The notes: generated by a model not told the origin, from the sequence alone. A stretch of DNA of 64,000 nucleotides from Frigidibacter sp. RF13 (GCF_026626305.1 NZ_JAPNUE010000001.1:1072905-1136904); one strand, 5' to 3'. Positions 27,098 through 35,717 are shown, counted from the first letter of the stretch. Made by a program: numbers and translations.

Positions 27098-27410
27098 TGG
27101 CCTCTCCGGGTGAAGACATCAGACCTTTGCAGAGCGCCCCTGCCGCGTCAATGGCCCCGATATGGCGCCCCGTCGGCGCCGCCAATGCGCGGGATCAAGG
27201 CTCGCAACGCGACCCGCCGGGCAGCGCCTGACCGCCCGCCAGACCGCGCCCGAGCAGGACAGCAGACAAGGGCCGCAATGCCGACAAACGCACCGGTCGA
27301 AAATCGGAGCAACGGTTTGATCGTGCCGAAGCTGGCTGGACGGGTGTGAAAGTCACGACCTAGAACTGCGTCAGGACTGCTCGGAAGTCCGGCCTGCGCG
27401 GAGCTGCGGC
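27098..27410. other. non-coding gap
   Basis: This 313-base gap separates two divergent genes. It is G+C-rich up to about 27290 and more balanced after that. Frames crossing it lack family features and ribosome sites. I see nothing specific beyond likely promoters. Confidence 0.5.
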
Positions 27411-27932
27411 ATGGAATCGCTCGACATCGTCGAAATGAAGACCCCCGAGGACATCGAAGAGGTCCGCAGCCTGATACGCGCCTTCGTGGCATGGCTCTAT
27501 GAGACCTTCCCCGAAGAGACGGAGGAAATCGACTACTACTACGGCCCGGAACGACTGGCCGCTGCACTGGCAGAGGTCCCGACCAGCTTCATGCCGCCAC
27601 AGGGGCTGACCTTTGTCGCCCGCCACGGCGGGGTGGCGGTGGGCTGCGTTTCCGCGCATCCGTTCGGCCCCGGCATCGCCGAACTGAAGCGCCTCTTCGT
27701 CCTGCCGTCTCAACGCGGCATGGGATTGGGGCGGGCGTTGTTCGAGACCATCGTCGCGCGAATGAGCGAATGGGGCTACCCGACCGTGCGGCTCGACACC
27801 GCCACCTACCTGACCGATGCCATCGCACTCTACCGCAGGCTGGGGTTCGTCGAGATCGCCCCCTATTACGACCTGCCTCCCGTGGCGCAGCGAACGACCG
27901 TCTTCATGGAACTGCGCCGCCAAGGCCGATAG
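27411..27932 (+). CDS. GNAT-family N-acetyltransferase
   Basis: This 173-residue acetyltransferase has the acetyl-CoA site IAELKRLFVLPSQRGMGLGR (Q/R-x-x-G-x-G/A) at about residues 84-107, and the C-terminal ALYRRLGFVEIAPYY typical of GNAT enzymes. The substrate is unknown. G+C content and codon use are like the rest of the genome. Confidence 0.9.
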   Translation: MESLDIVEMKTPEDIEEVRSLIRAFVAWLYETFPEETEEIDYYYGPERLAAALAEVPTSFMPPQGLTFVARHGGVAVGCVSAHPFGPGIAELKRLFVLPSQRGMGLGRALFETIVARMSEWGYPTVRLDTATYLTDAIALYRRLGFVEIAPYYDLPPVAQRTTVFMELRRQGR

Positions 27933-28312
27933 TAAAGCCGAACGCTCCGGAGCGGCTCCCGCGCCTTGCAATTTGGCGGACCGGCAATTCCGCTTTCCAA
28001 TTGCCCCGCTATCCGGGTTCATGGACGGCCGTTCGCCAGCCCCCCGGGGCAGCGCCCGATCGCGCGCCCGGACGACACCCCTGCACGAATGCGCGGCCAG
28101 ACCGTGATCTGGACGAAGAAGACATTTGCGGTCGCGACAACGGGTCGCGCGGCCCCCAACTACTTTGGTTCGAAATCTCAACCGAAAGCAATTTCTTCAG
28201 CTAGCCAGTCCCTTTCCTCGGTGTGGCTGAACCTCGACGGGCATTTATTGCTGGGCCGGGCTCAAAACTGCTCTATGAATTGGCGGGCAGGAGCAACCGA
28301 AGGACCTATCCG
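27933..28312. other. non-coding gap before the low-G+C methyltransferase
   Basis: This 380-base stretch shifts from G+C-rich to near 50% G+C towards its right end. No gene is supported. It may contain the left boundary of the inserted segment that carries the methyltransferase gene. I found no clear direct repeat at its ends by eye. Confidence 0.45.
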
Positions 28313-29122
28313 ATGGCGAACGAAGCGTTTCAGCTGAGTGACAGCGCGGTCACTGCCTACGAAGATCAGAAAGTGAAAGCAATGTTCGGACCGTTGGCCC
28401 GAGCAACCCTAGCGAAGATTCACGTGACTGAAAAAGATGCCATTCTCGATCTCGCGTGTGGAACTGGCATTGTCGCTCGAACAATTCTCGAACAGGTGGC
28501 GCCGGCGAAACCGATTGTTGGAGTGGATCTGAACGAGGGTATGGTCCGCAAAGCCAGAGAAATCACGCAGAGCGATTCTTCGAAATTCAGTTGGCATGTG
28601 GCGAATGCTGAGAATCTACCTTTTGCCTCAGGCACTTTCTCACTGACCATCTGTCAACAGGGCATGCAATATTTCCCAGATGAAGCGGCGGTTCTAGAAG
28701 AAATCAGAAGGGTCTCGGCCAAGAACGCAAAGCTCGTCATAACCGTATGGGCCGGGGCAAGTGACTTCTTTCTTGCAATGGCGGACTCCGTTGGACGTCA
28801 TGTTGACCCAGGAATAGGTGAGAAATACCTCGCACCTTTCAGCTACAGAAATATCGAACAACTGCCCACCACGATGAAGAGTGCGGGTTTCAAGAACATC
28901 AATGTCGAACGCATCGCTGTCGACCGGACCATGGTAAATATCCATTCAAGCATCAAAAATGAAATTCTTGGCCATCCTGCCGGACCTAAAGTTCTGGAAG
29001 CAGGTCAAGCCGTCGTTGATGCGATTGCTGCGGACATTATCGCGGCCTGCACAGAGTATAGAAGAGGCGATGACATGATCGTCCCTCAACTCGCATATTT
29101 GTGCACGGCATCTGCAGGGTAG
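28313..29122 (+). CDS. class I SAM-dependent methyltransferase (UbiE-like)
   Basis: This 269-residue methyltransferase has motif I ILDLACGTGIVART (about residues 42-55), the acidic VGVDLNEGM, and LPFASGTFSLTICQQGMQYF as motifs II/III. The substrate is unknown. AAGGA lies 9 nt upstream of the ATG. The G+C content is about 50% against roughly two-thirds in the neighbours, and the codon use has many A/T-ending codons, which indicates acquisition from another genome. Confidence 0.85.
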   Translation: MANEAFQLSDSAVTAYEDQKVKAMFGPLARATLAKIHVTEKDAILDLACGTGIVARTILEQVAPAKPIVGVDLNEGMVRKAREITQSDSSKFSWHVANAENLPFASGTFSLTICQQGMQYFPDEAAVLEEIRRVSAKNAKLVITVWAGASDFFLAMADSVGRHVDPGIGEKYLAPFSYRNIEQLPTTMKSAGFKNINVERIAVDRTMVNIHSSIKNEILGHPAGPKVLEAGQAVVDAIAADIIAACTEYRRGDDMIVPQLAYLCTASAG

Positions 29123-29188
29123 TCGCCATTCTGTGCGTTCGTTTTGGCCTCAAACCAGTCATTTCGGCCGTCCGCATCGAAAAATCCC

Positions 29189-29947
29189 TCACCCCTCCCG
29201 CGTCACCAACCGTGCCAACTCGGCCCGGAAGGCCCGGTGCACCGTCTCCTCGCCATGATCCTTCACCAGCCGCATCACGCCAAAGCGGACGCGGGCGATC
29301 TCCTGGTAATAATCGGTGAAGGCATAGTTGATCCCGGCCCCGGCCATGGCGCCGAGGATCGGCACGGCCTTGGCGGCGAGCGTCTTGCCCAGCATCGCCG
29401 AGAAAGCGGGCAGAACGCGGGCCAGAACCGCATTCAGCGTGGCGCTGTTCAACGACAGCCGCGCCCCGAGGAAGGTGGAGTTCACCCCGTCATCGCCCGG
29501 CCCCGGCGCGCCCGATCCGAAGATGTCGAGGCAGATCATCCGCACTTCCTCGCTCTCGGGGTCGAAGCCCGCCTCGGCCGCCGCCTTCTGCATCGCACCG
29601 AACATCACCATCACGGTTGCAGGCAGTTCGACCATGGCGCTCGCAAGCCCGACCGAGCCTCCCGCCGCCCCGCTTGCGGCCGCCGCCAGCTTGTGCCCCC
29701 AGGCGCCCGTGTCCGGCAGACGCTCCCGCGCCTGCCCCGCGCCCTTGTAAAGGCCGCTCAGCATCTGCCGCGCGCCCGCATCGAAGGCGGCACGCGCGGG
29801 CGCGGGCAGGCCCGCGAACCAGGCCTCCGCCTTGCCGCCCAGCGCATTCAGCGCCCGCATCATCGGCCCGTTCACCTTCGCGGCACGCCGCGCCAGCGCG
29901 GTCACCTCGCGCGCCATCTCCTCGGGTAGACGTTCGATCTCGGCCAT
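29189..29947 (-). CDS. EcsC-family protein
   Basis: This 252-residue protein matches the EcsC family: VNGPMMRALNALGGKAEAWF, a Gly/Ala-rich AAAASGAAGGSVGLAS stretch and a C-terminal FTDYYQEIARVRFGVMRL. The family takes its name from an ABC-transporter accessory of Bacillus; its biochemical role is not known. GAGGAGGG precedes the ATG. Confidence 0.86.
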   Translation of the reverse strand: MAEIERLPEEMAREVTALARRAAKVNGPMMRALNALGGKAEAWFAGLPAPARAAFDAGARQMLSGLYKGAGQARERLPDTGAWGHKLAAAASGAAGGSVGLASAMVELPATVMVMFGAMQKAAAEAGFDPESEEVRMICLDIFGSGAPGPGDDGVNSTFLGARLSLNSATLNAVLARVLPAFSAMLGKTLAAKAVPILGAMAGAGINYAFTDYYQEIARVRFGVMRLVKDHGEETVHRAFRAELARLVTREG

Positions 29948-29997
29948 CCGGCCCTCCTCAAGCCCCTTCTGTCGAAATGGCCCCTGCCGCGCGCGGT

Positions 29998-30486
29998 TCA
30001 AGGCCCGGCCTTCTCCACCCGCCCCCCGACGCCCGCCCAGGCCCCCGGCTGCAGCTCCAGCCCCAGAACCCGGTCGGGGTTGGTGGGCGGCGGCATCTCG
30101 ACCCCTTCCAGCTTCTCGAAGCCGAAGCGCCGGTAATAGGGCGCGTCGCCCACAAGCAGCACCCTCTCCCAGCCCAGCCTGCGCGCCTCGCCGAGGCTTT
30201 CGCGCATCAGAAGACCGCCCAAGCCCTCGCCCTGCCGCGTCGGATGCACCGCCACGGGGCCCAGAAGCAACACCCGCTGCCCCGCCACCTGAACCGGCCA
30301 ATAGCGGATCACCGCCGCCAATATCCCGTCATCGTCGCGCAGGACATGGCAGAGGTCCTTCACCTTCTCGACCCCGTCCCTCAGCCGGTAGGAGGACAAG
30401 GCCGTCCGCCCCGGCGCGAAGCAAAGGTCATAGAGAGCCTCCACCTCCCACCAGTCGGCCTCCGTCTCCTCCTCGAGCCTGTACAA
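29998..30486 (-). CDS. GNAT-family N-acetyltransferase (YhbS-like)
   Basis: This 162-residue acetyltransferase has LLLGPVAVHPTRQGEGLGGLL as its acetyl-CoA segment and YYRRFGFEKLEGVEMPPP near the end, as in YhbS-type proteins. The start is a TTG with GGAGG 6 nt upstream; no ATG is available at the family start. It runs into the EcsC gene with a 50-nt gap. Confidence 0.88.
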   Translation of the reverse strand: MYRLEEETEADWWEVEALYDLCFAPGRTALSSYRLRDGVEKVKDLCHVLRDDDGILAAVIRYWPVQVAGQRVLLLGPVAVHPTRQGEGLGGLLMRESLGEARRLGWERVLLVGDAPYYRRFGFEKLEGVEMPPPTNPDRVLGLELQPGAWAGVGGRVEKAGP

Positions 30487-30561
30487 GCGCGCCTCCGATT
30501 CCTCTGGTCAACGCGCCTAACATGGGCCTAACTCCCGTTCAAACCCTGACGAAAGGCCCCC

Positions 30562-31146
30562 ATGTTCTACGAACCGAAAAACGGCCACGGCCTGCCGCAC
30601 AACCCGCTCACCGCCATCGTCCAGCCCCGCCCCATCGGCTGGATCTCGACCCGCGGCCCCTTGGGCGACAACCTCGCCCCCTATTCCTTCTTCAACGCCG
30701 TCGCCTACCAGCCGCCCCAGGTCATGTTCGCCTCCACCGGCCGCAAGGACAGCGTGACGAATGCCGAGGCCACCGGCGTCTTCGCCGTCAACATCGTCGA
30801 ATGGGCCGCGCGCGCGGCGATGAACCTCACCTCCGGAGCCTACCCGCCCGGCACCGACGAATTCGCCCTCGCCGGCCTTCCAAAGGCCGAATGCCAGACC
30901 ATCGACTGCCCCCGCCTCGCCTCCGCCCCCGCCACGCTCGAATGCCGCGTCACCCAGATCCTGACCCTAAAAGGCCAGGACAATTTCCTGATCCTGGGCG
31001 AGGTCACCGGCATCCACCTGCGCGACGACTGCCTGATTGACGGCTATTTCCGCGCCACCCTCTTCCGCCCGGTGGCGCGCGGCGGCTACAAGGATTATTC
31101 CGTGGTGGGCGAGCATTTCCAGATGACCCGCCCGGACGAGACCTGA
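30562..31146 (+). CDS. flavin reductase-like (DIM6/NTAB) FMN-binding protein
   Basis: This 194-residue split-barrel flavoprotein has the family features IVQPRPIGWISTRG, NLAPYSFFNAVAYQPPQVMF and FAVNIV. Such proteins bind FMN and act as flavin reductases or as flavin-dependent oxidoreductases. The substrate is unknown. It is followed by the OsmC gene in the same direction. Confidence 0.9.
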   Translation: MFYEPKNGHGLPHNPLTAIVQPRPIGWISTRGPLGDNLAPYSFFNAVAYQPPQVMFASTGRKDSVTNAEATGVFAVNIVEWAARAAMNLTSGAYPPGTDEFALAGLPKAECQTIDCPRLASAPATLECRVTQILTLKGQDNFLILGEVTGIHLRDDCLIDGYFRATLFRPVARGGYKDYSVVGEHFQMTRPDET

Positions 31147-31168
31147 CCTCCTCGAAGCCCTCCGGGCA

Positions 31169-31191
31169 CTCGTCGGTCGAGACACGACGAG
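31169..31191. repeat. intergenic element with CTCGTCG/CGACGAG arms (copy C)
   Basis: CTCGTCG and CGACGAG arms enclose 9 bases between the flavoprotein and OsmC genes. It shares arms and the nearby GAAG/GAGGAG words with copies A (13502) and B (17403). Confidence 0.4.
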
Positions 31192-31231
31192 AAGCGAAGC
31201 GCCCGAGGAGCCGCACCTGAAAGGACCAAAG

Positions 31232-31642
31232 ATGAAATCCACCGTCACCTGGACCGGCAACCGCACCTTCTTGGGTCAAACCGAGGGCGGCCATGCCATC
31301 GCCTTCGGCACGGCACACGGGCCGAGCCCCAAACCCGGCCCCTCGCCGATGGAGCTTCTCCTGATCGGGACGGGGGGCTGTTCGGCCTGGGACGTGGTGA
31401 ACATCCTCGAAAAGGGGCGGGAGCCGGTCGAGGGCTGCGAGGTGCGGCTGGAGGCTGAGCGGGCAGAGACCGACCCCAAGGTCTTCACCCGCATCCACCT
31501 GCAGTTCGTGGTCAAGGGCCGCGGCCTCAACCCCGCCAAGGTCGCCCGGGCGGTGGAGCTTTCCGCCGACAAATATTGCTCGGCCTCAGTGATGATGGCG
31601 AAGACGGCGGTGGTGACGCACGGGTTTGAGGTGGTGGAGTAA
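31232..31642 (+). CDS. OsmC/Ohr-family protein
   Basis: This 136-residue OsmC-like thiol peroxidase-fold protein has PSPMELLLIGTGGCSAWDVV with one Cys and the C-terminal DKYCSASVMM with the second Cys, the pair expected for peroxide reduction. It resembles the YhfA branch more than Ohr. It forms a probable two-gene unit with the flavin reductase-like gene. Confidence 0.9.
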   Translation: MKSTVTWTGNRTFLGQTEGGHAIAFGTAHGPSPKPGPSPMELLLIGTGGCSAWDVVNILEKGREPVEGCEVRLEAERAETDPKVFTRIHLQFVVKGRGLNPAKVARAVELSADKYCSASVMMAKTAVVTHGFEVVE

Positions 31643-31774
31643 ACGATCCGTGATACGGGCTATCGTTAATAGCCCGTCAGTTGTTCCAAGCTGCGCCAAA
31701 CTATCTTGACGCGAAGCGAGAACGGAGATCATCCTCAGAGGGAAGCATCACGTGGTCCCGAGCTGGAGGGCGCC

Positions 31775-33505
31775 TTGAAACTCGTTTCATTTTCTGTTGA
31801 AAACTATAGAAGCATTACAGCCGCACGGAAGATCCCTCTCTCGGACTATTCGCTTCTAATTGGCGCCAATAATGAGGGAAAATCAAACATTCTTCACGCC
31901 CTGACGCTCGCGATGAACACACTCGTGGATTGGCATCAAAGTATTAGGAGAACCATAGACGGGCGAGTCATAAAAGTCATGACCGGGCCGGTGTCAGGGC
32001 GATACTCTCGATCTGGTTATAATTGGGAGACAGACTTTCCAATTAGCAAACAGGATCGCGCGAATGCGACAAGCACGACCAATATTACGCTCGAGTTTGA
32101 GCTTGACGAAGCCGAAACACTGTCATTTAAGGAAGAAGTAAAGAGCAATCTTAACGGTACACTTCCATTGATGATTTCATTTGGCCCAGATCAATTGAAT
32201 GTCTCCATTAAAAAGCCAGGTAGAGGGCAGGCCAGTTTAACAAAGAAAGGCGCACGCATCGCAGACTTTATTTCGCAGCGAGTCAACTTCGAATACATAC
32301 CCGCAATCAGAACAGCGGAGGCCGCGAGTAAAGTCATATCGCAACTCGTCGAAAGAGAACTTTTTAGACTGGAATCCGATCCACAGTTTCAAACTGCCGT
32401 ATCAAGGATAGATGAGCTGCAGAAACCTATTTTTGACGACCTGGCCAGCACGATCCAATCGACAATCACGAATTTTCTCCCGAGTGTAAAGTCGGTTGAG
32501 CTGAAGGGTCGGCAAGAGGCTAGGTATCGCTCGCTTCGGCGCGACGTCGAGATAGTAATCGATGACGGCAACCTGACGCGGCTAGAACGCAAGGGAGATG
32601 GAGTGCAAAGCCTTGTCGCACTTGCCCTTATGCGACACGCATCTGCTCAAAGCGCGAGGAAGCGGCGAACGATTATCGCAATAGAAGAGCCCGAGTCGCA
32701 TTTGCATCCGAGGGCAGTTCATGAGCTCAGGGTGGTGATTGAGGCGCTTGCACAAGAGAACCAAGTCGTTCTGACAAGCCATTCACCTCTGTTCGTTGAC
32801 CCAAACAATTTGAGAAACACAGTGATTGTAAAGGGTAGCAAGGCCGCGCCTGCTGCTCATGTCTCTGAGGTCCGTGAGGCGCTAGGTGTCCGGTTCTCGG
32901 ATAACTTACAGAATGCTAGGCTGGTTCTGTTAGTTGAGGGAACCAATGACGTCACCGCATTGCGGCCAATTTTAAGCGCTCGCAACGAAATGCTTGAATC
33001 AGCGCTTAGAAATGGAACAATTACTTTCGACCATCTAGGCACCGCAAGCGCCTTGCGGCAGAAAGCGTCTTTTTACCAAGCCGGGGCCTGCGGGATCCAG
33101 TGTTTCTTGGATGGCGACAAGGCTGGACGCGCTGCTGTTGACAAAGCCATTGGTGATAGAGTAATTAACCTGAGGGATGCAAATTTATGCACAGTCCCTC
33201 ACCTTCAGGAATCCGAATTGGAGGACTTATACGATCGGACGCTGTATGGTCAGACGTTTCTGGATGAGTTTGGTGTTGACCCACGACGTCGGCCTGCTGG
33301 AAAGGCAAAAGAGAAGTGGTCTGACGCAATAGGGCGCCTTTTCAGAGACGCTGGGAAGCCTTGGAATGATGACATTAAAGCTGAGGTAAAAGGGTGGCTG
33401 GCCAAATTTGCTGCTGCCAACGCAAGTCAAATAGTCAAGAGCGAATTAGAAGGACCTCTGAACAGCTTCATCGAAACAGTGGTCGCAAAACTACCGAAAA
33501 CGTGA
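31775..33505 (+). CDS. OLD-family ATP-dependent nuclease (AAA ATPase plus TOPRIM)
   Basis: This 576-residue protein has an SMC-like ATPase half, with Walker A GANNEGKS at residues 30-37 and Walker B IIAIEEPESHLHP with TSHSP. A C-terminal TOPRIM nuclease follows: LVEGTNDV (Glu near 388), FLDGDKAGR (DxD near 446) and an acidic ELED near 483. OLD-family proteins are DNA nucleases often involved in anti-phage defence. No GajB/UvrD-like helicase or reverse transcriptase is adjacent, so it looks like a stand-alone OLD. G+C is about 46-50%, far below its neighbours. The start is a TTG with GGAGGG 6 nt upstream. Confidence 0.87.
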   Translation: MKLVSFSVENYRSITAARKIPLSDYSLLIGANNEGKSNILHALTLAMNTLVDWHQSIRRTIDGRVIKVMTGPVSGRYSRSGYNWETDFPISKQDRANATSTTNITLEFELDEAETLSFKEEVKSNLNGTLPLMISFGPDQLNVSIKKPGRGQASLTKKGARIADFISQRVNFEYIPAIRTAEAASKVISQLVERELFRLESDPQFQTAVSRIDELQKPIFDDLASTIQSTITNFLPSVKSVELKGRQEARYRSLRRDVEIVIDDGNLTRLERKGDGVQSLVALALMRHASAQSARKRRTIIAIEEPESHLHPRAVHELRVVIEALAQENQVVLTSHSPLFVDPNNLRNTVIVKGSKAAPAAHVSEVREALGVRFSDNLQNARLVLLVEGTNDVTALRPILSARNEMLESALRNGTITFDHLGTASALRQKASFYQAGACGIQCFLDGDKAGRAAVDKAIGDRVINLRDANLCTVPHLQESELEDLYDRTLYGQTFLDEFGVDPRRRPAGKAKEKWSDAIGRLFRDAGKPWNDDIKAEVKGWLAKFAAANASQIVKSELEGPLNSFIETVVAKLPKT

Positions 33506-33809
33506 TGCGCTCTGCTGCTTGTTCGCTCGGCTCCTTACTCCTTCCACCGCGCAGGGCCATAGCCCTGCGCGCCGCGTCCGGCAACCGCTTCCCCGGCCGT
33601 GCGCCTGACGCACGGTCGGCCCCCGCCCCCCGGGCGGCGGGGGCTTCACCCCCAACGGGGCGGGCGCCGTACGTGCCCGAATCGTCGGAGCGGCTGAGGG
33701 CCCCTTGGCGCTTCGTTGCCTCAGCGCCAATCGGACCGGGAAACGTGCCACTGGCACGTTTCCTGCCGCTCCTCCGGGCGCCAGCCCGTAGGTCGGGCTT
33801 CAGCCGGCT
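33506..33809. other. hairpin-rich non-coding block
   Basis: This 304-base stretch is very G+C-rich and has no supported gene. Perfect inverted repeats include GCGCAGGGC/GCCCTGCGC (33549-33570), CCGTGCG/CGCACGG (33597-33615) and GGAAACGTGCCA/TGGCACGTTTCC (33739-33763). It could stop transcription between the convergent OLD and BrnA-like genes. It also marks the return to native base composition. Confidence 0.6.
33739..33763. terminator. 12-bp perfect hairpin
   Basis: Arms GGAAACGTGCCA and TGGCACGTTTCC are separated by one base. The hairpin lies 47 nt downstream of the minus-strand BrnA-like gene's stop codon and downstream of the OLD gene. No U tract follows on either strand. Confidence 0.5.
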
Positions 33810-34223
33810 CTATCCCCCCTCGCGCTCCTCCCGTTCCTCCTCCATCAGCCGCGCCATTTCCTGCAGAAGGGCGATCCGCTCCCGCCGCTCCGCCGCCTGT
33901 ACGGGCGGGTAGGCCACCGCCTCTGCCCCGCCCAGCACCTCGGCGAGCCGCGCATGCATGAAGGTGCGCAGCACGTCCGCCATCCGCACCGTATGGCCCG
34001 GCCCCATGGCGCGGAAGAATTTCACCACCTCGCCCTCGACCCACAAGGACAGGCGGACCTTGGTCGAGGGGACGCGCTGGCGGGCGATCTCGTGCCAGGC
34101 CTCGGGCAGCTGGCCTGACGCCGCCATGTCCCAGTGCAGGTGGAAGTCGAGTTCCTTCAGCGCTTCCGCCAGGTGATGGTAATGCGCCCGCGCCCGCCGC
34201 GAGCGGCCTGCGATCCGTGCCAT
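33810..34223 (-). CDS. BrnA-like antitoxin-family protein (no BrnT partner)
   Basis: This 137-residue protein contains the BrnA-type ribbon-helix-helix block TKVRLSLWVEGEVVKFFRAMGPGHTVRMADVLRTFM in its centre, followed by a Glu/Arg-rich tail. BrnA normally neutralises the BrnT ribonuclease toxin encoded just upstream. Here the upstream 230 bases encode no BrnT-like protein, so it is an orphan DNA-binding protein. An alternative ATG (end 34265) adds 14 residues; the chosen one has GGGG 6 nt upstream. Confidence 0.78.
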   Translation of the reverse strand: MARIAGRSRRARAHYHHLAEALKELDFHLHWDMAASGQLPEAWHEIARQRVPSTKVRLSLWVEGEVVKFFRAMGPGHTVRMADVLRTFMHARLAEVLGGAEAVAYPPVQAAERRERIALLQEMARLMEEEREEREGG

Positions 34224-34494
34224 GATTGCCCCGTGGTGATCCGTCTTTCGGCTGACGTGGGCCATCCTGCCCGGCCGCCGGTTCGCGCCGGATTAACGCG
34301 CCGCGCGGGTGTGCTGGCCTGCCATACGTCCAGGCCCACGTCTGGCGGCACCTCAGGGCGGGGGCGGTAAACCGGCGATTGAAACTGTGCGTCGGAGGGT
34401 CGGGGATCGCTGATTTCTGCGCACAGGCGCACAATTCTCGGCTATGCTTTCGCCTACCGGGGCATAAGACCCCGCAACGGAAGGGAGACGCAAC

Positions 34495-34872
34495 ATGTCC
34501 ATATCTCGCGGTTTCCTTGTGATTGCGCCACTGTATCTGGCAATCGGCATCGGCTTCGGCATGCATATGGGCGCCTCGGGCGACCATACGATGGCCCCCG
34601 TGCACGCACATATCAACCTTCTGGGCTTCACCCTGATGATGATTTTCGGGATGGCCTACCACCTCTTCCCCGCCGCCGGCGAGTCATCCCTCGCCCGCAT
34701 CCATTTCTGGCTGCATCAGGCCGGAGCCTTGGTGCTGCTCATCATGATTTTCTTGTTGTTTTCCGGCAAGTTGACCGAAGAGGCCATGTTCCCCCTCGCG
34801 CCACTCGCCGAGCTTGCGGTTCTGATCGGCGTCCTGATCTTCGCGCTGAACATGTTCCGCCACGCCCGCTGA
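34495..34872 (+). CDS. four-helix membrane protein with haem-copper-oxidase-like His motifs
   Basis: This 125-residue protein has four hydrophobic segments (about residues 5-25, 37-60, 67-88 and 100-120). Histidines cluster in GMHMGASGDHTMAPVHAHINLLGF and GMAYHLFP. The HAHINLLGF/GMAYHLFP pattern resembles helices of cbb3/NorB-type oxidase subunit I, but the protein is far too short to be one. The function is unknown; haem or copper binding is possible. AAGGGAG precedes the ATG. Confidence 0.75.
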   Translation: MSISRGFLVIAPLYLAIGIGFGMHMGASGDHTMAPVHAHINLLGFTLMMIFGMAYHLFPAAGESSLARIHFWLHQAGALVLLIMIFLLFSGKLTEEAMFPLAPLAELAVLIGVLIFALNMFRHAR

Positions 34873-34914
34873 TCCCGGTCCGGGCGGAGACCCTATCCCG
34901 TCCTCCGCCCGCCC

Positions 34915-35277
34915 CTATCCGACAAGAATGACCAACCAGGCCACGCCCCCCGCCATCGCCGTCAGTGCGACCCCCGCCGATCCGCAGTCCTTGGCCTTCT
35001 TGGCGAACGGGTGACGTTCGGGCGAGATATGGTCGACGATCTCCTCGACCGCGGTGTTGAAAAGTTCGGCCGCAAGGATAAGTAGACCAAATCCAAGGAG
35101 AATTGCCCGTTCCGCCGTGGTCAGATCAAGCGTGAAGGCCAATGTGGCGGAGAGGATGTTGACGATGGTCCACTGGCGCAGCGACATCTCGCTCGCCCAG
35201 GCGGCGGTCCAGCCCTGCAGGGACCAGATGCAGGTATTCAGAAAGCGCCGGACCTGGCCCTTGATGAAGATGAACAA
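34915..35277 (-). CDS. dgkA: diacylglycerol kinase (prokaryotic DgkA type)
   Basis: This 120-residue inner-membrane kinase has three membrane helices and the catalytic motif AELFNTAVEEIVDHISPERH with AKDCGSAGVAL. It recycles diacylglycerol released, for example, when periplasmic glucans or lipid A are modified with phospholipid head groups. The start is TTG with GGGGAGGG close upstream; the frame is open further but gains no family sequence. Confidence 0.93.
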   Translation of the reverse strand: MFIFIKGQVRRFLNTCIWSLQGWTAAWASEMSLRQWTIVNILSATLAFTLDLTTAERAILLGFGLLILAAELFNTAVEEIVDHISPERHPFAKKAKDCGSAGVALTAMAGGVAWLVILVG

Positions 35278-35320
35278 TGATCCCTCCCCTTTTCCGCCGA
35301 CAGTAGCGACGGACGATGTT

Positions 35321-35674
35321 TCAGGGAAGGGAGGAGAGATAAAGCCGCACCGCTTCAGCGACGTTACGAAACCGGTCGCCACCCAGATGCTTGCCGCCGT
35401 ACCAGCGGGTCACGACGATCAGATGGTCCGCAAGCCCCGAGGCCTGCAGATGCTGCAAGATCACATTGCCCGCGCCCGCCTCGCCGTCGTCTCCCTTCAA
35501 GGGGCCGCCATCGGCAAGAAACGCCGCCCAGGAATTGTGGGTGGCGCGGGCGAAGCGCTTTTCGCGCTTCAATTCGACAAGAAAGGCCTGGATTTCCGCC
35601 CGTGACCGGGCGAGGCCGCCGGAGACGGCATATTTCGAGCCGCGATCATTGATGCCGGTATCGAGGATGAGCAT
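35321..35674 (-). CDS. YigZ/IMPACT-family protein (N-terminal domain only)
   Basis: This 117-residue protein corresponds to the UPF0029 N-terminal domain: KSRAEIQAFL-like start region, FARATHNSWAAFL, DDGEAGAGNVIL and VVTRWYGGKHLGGDRF. The C-terminal domain of full-length YigZ (about 200 residues) is absent, which is usual in this bacterial group. The function is unknown. Confidence 0.86.
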   Translation of the reverse strand: MLILDTGINDRGSKYAVSGGLARSRAEIQAFLVELKREKRFARATHNSWAAFLADGGPLKGDDGEAGAGNVILQHLQASGLADHLIVVTRWYGGKHLGGDRFRNVAEAVRLYLSSLP

Positions 35675-35717
35675 GCCCTCTCCTCGCCCGGGCGGCGGCC
35701 GGGGTCAAGCCGGACGC

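Noticed and set aside
28165..28180. A T-loop-like GGTTCGAAATC that might mark a tRNA or att site
   Set aside because: The flanking bases do not form the T stem and no acceptor or anticodon arms can be drawn.
31775..33505. A Gabija (GajA-GajB) defence system
   Set aside because: The ATPase-TOPRIM half is present but no UvrD/GajB-like helicase lies on either side; the downstream gene is BrnA-like and the upstream one OsmC.
33810..34494. A complete BrnT-BrnA toxin-antitoxin pair
   Set aside because: Frames in 34266-34494 do not look like BrnT, and the next real gene is a membrane protein on the other strand.
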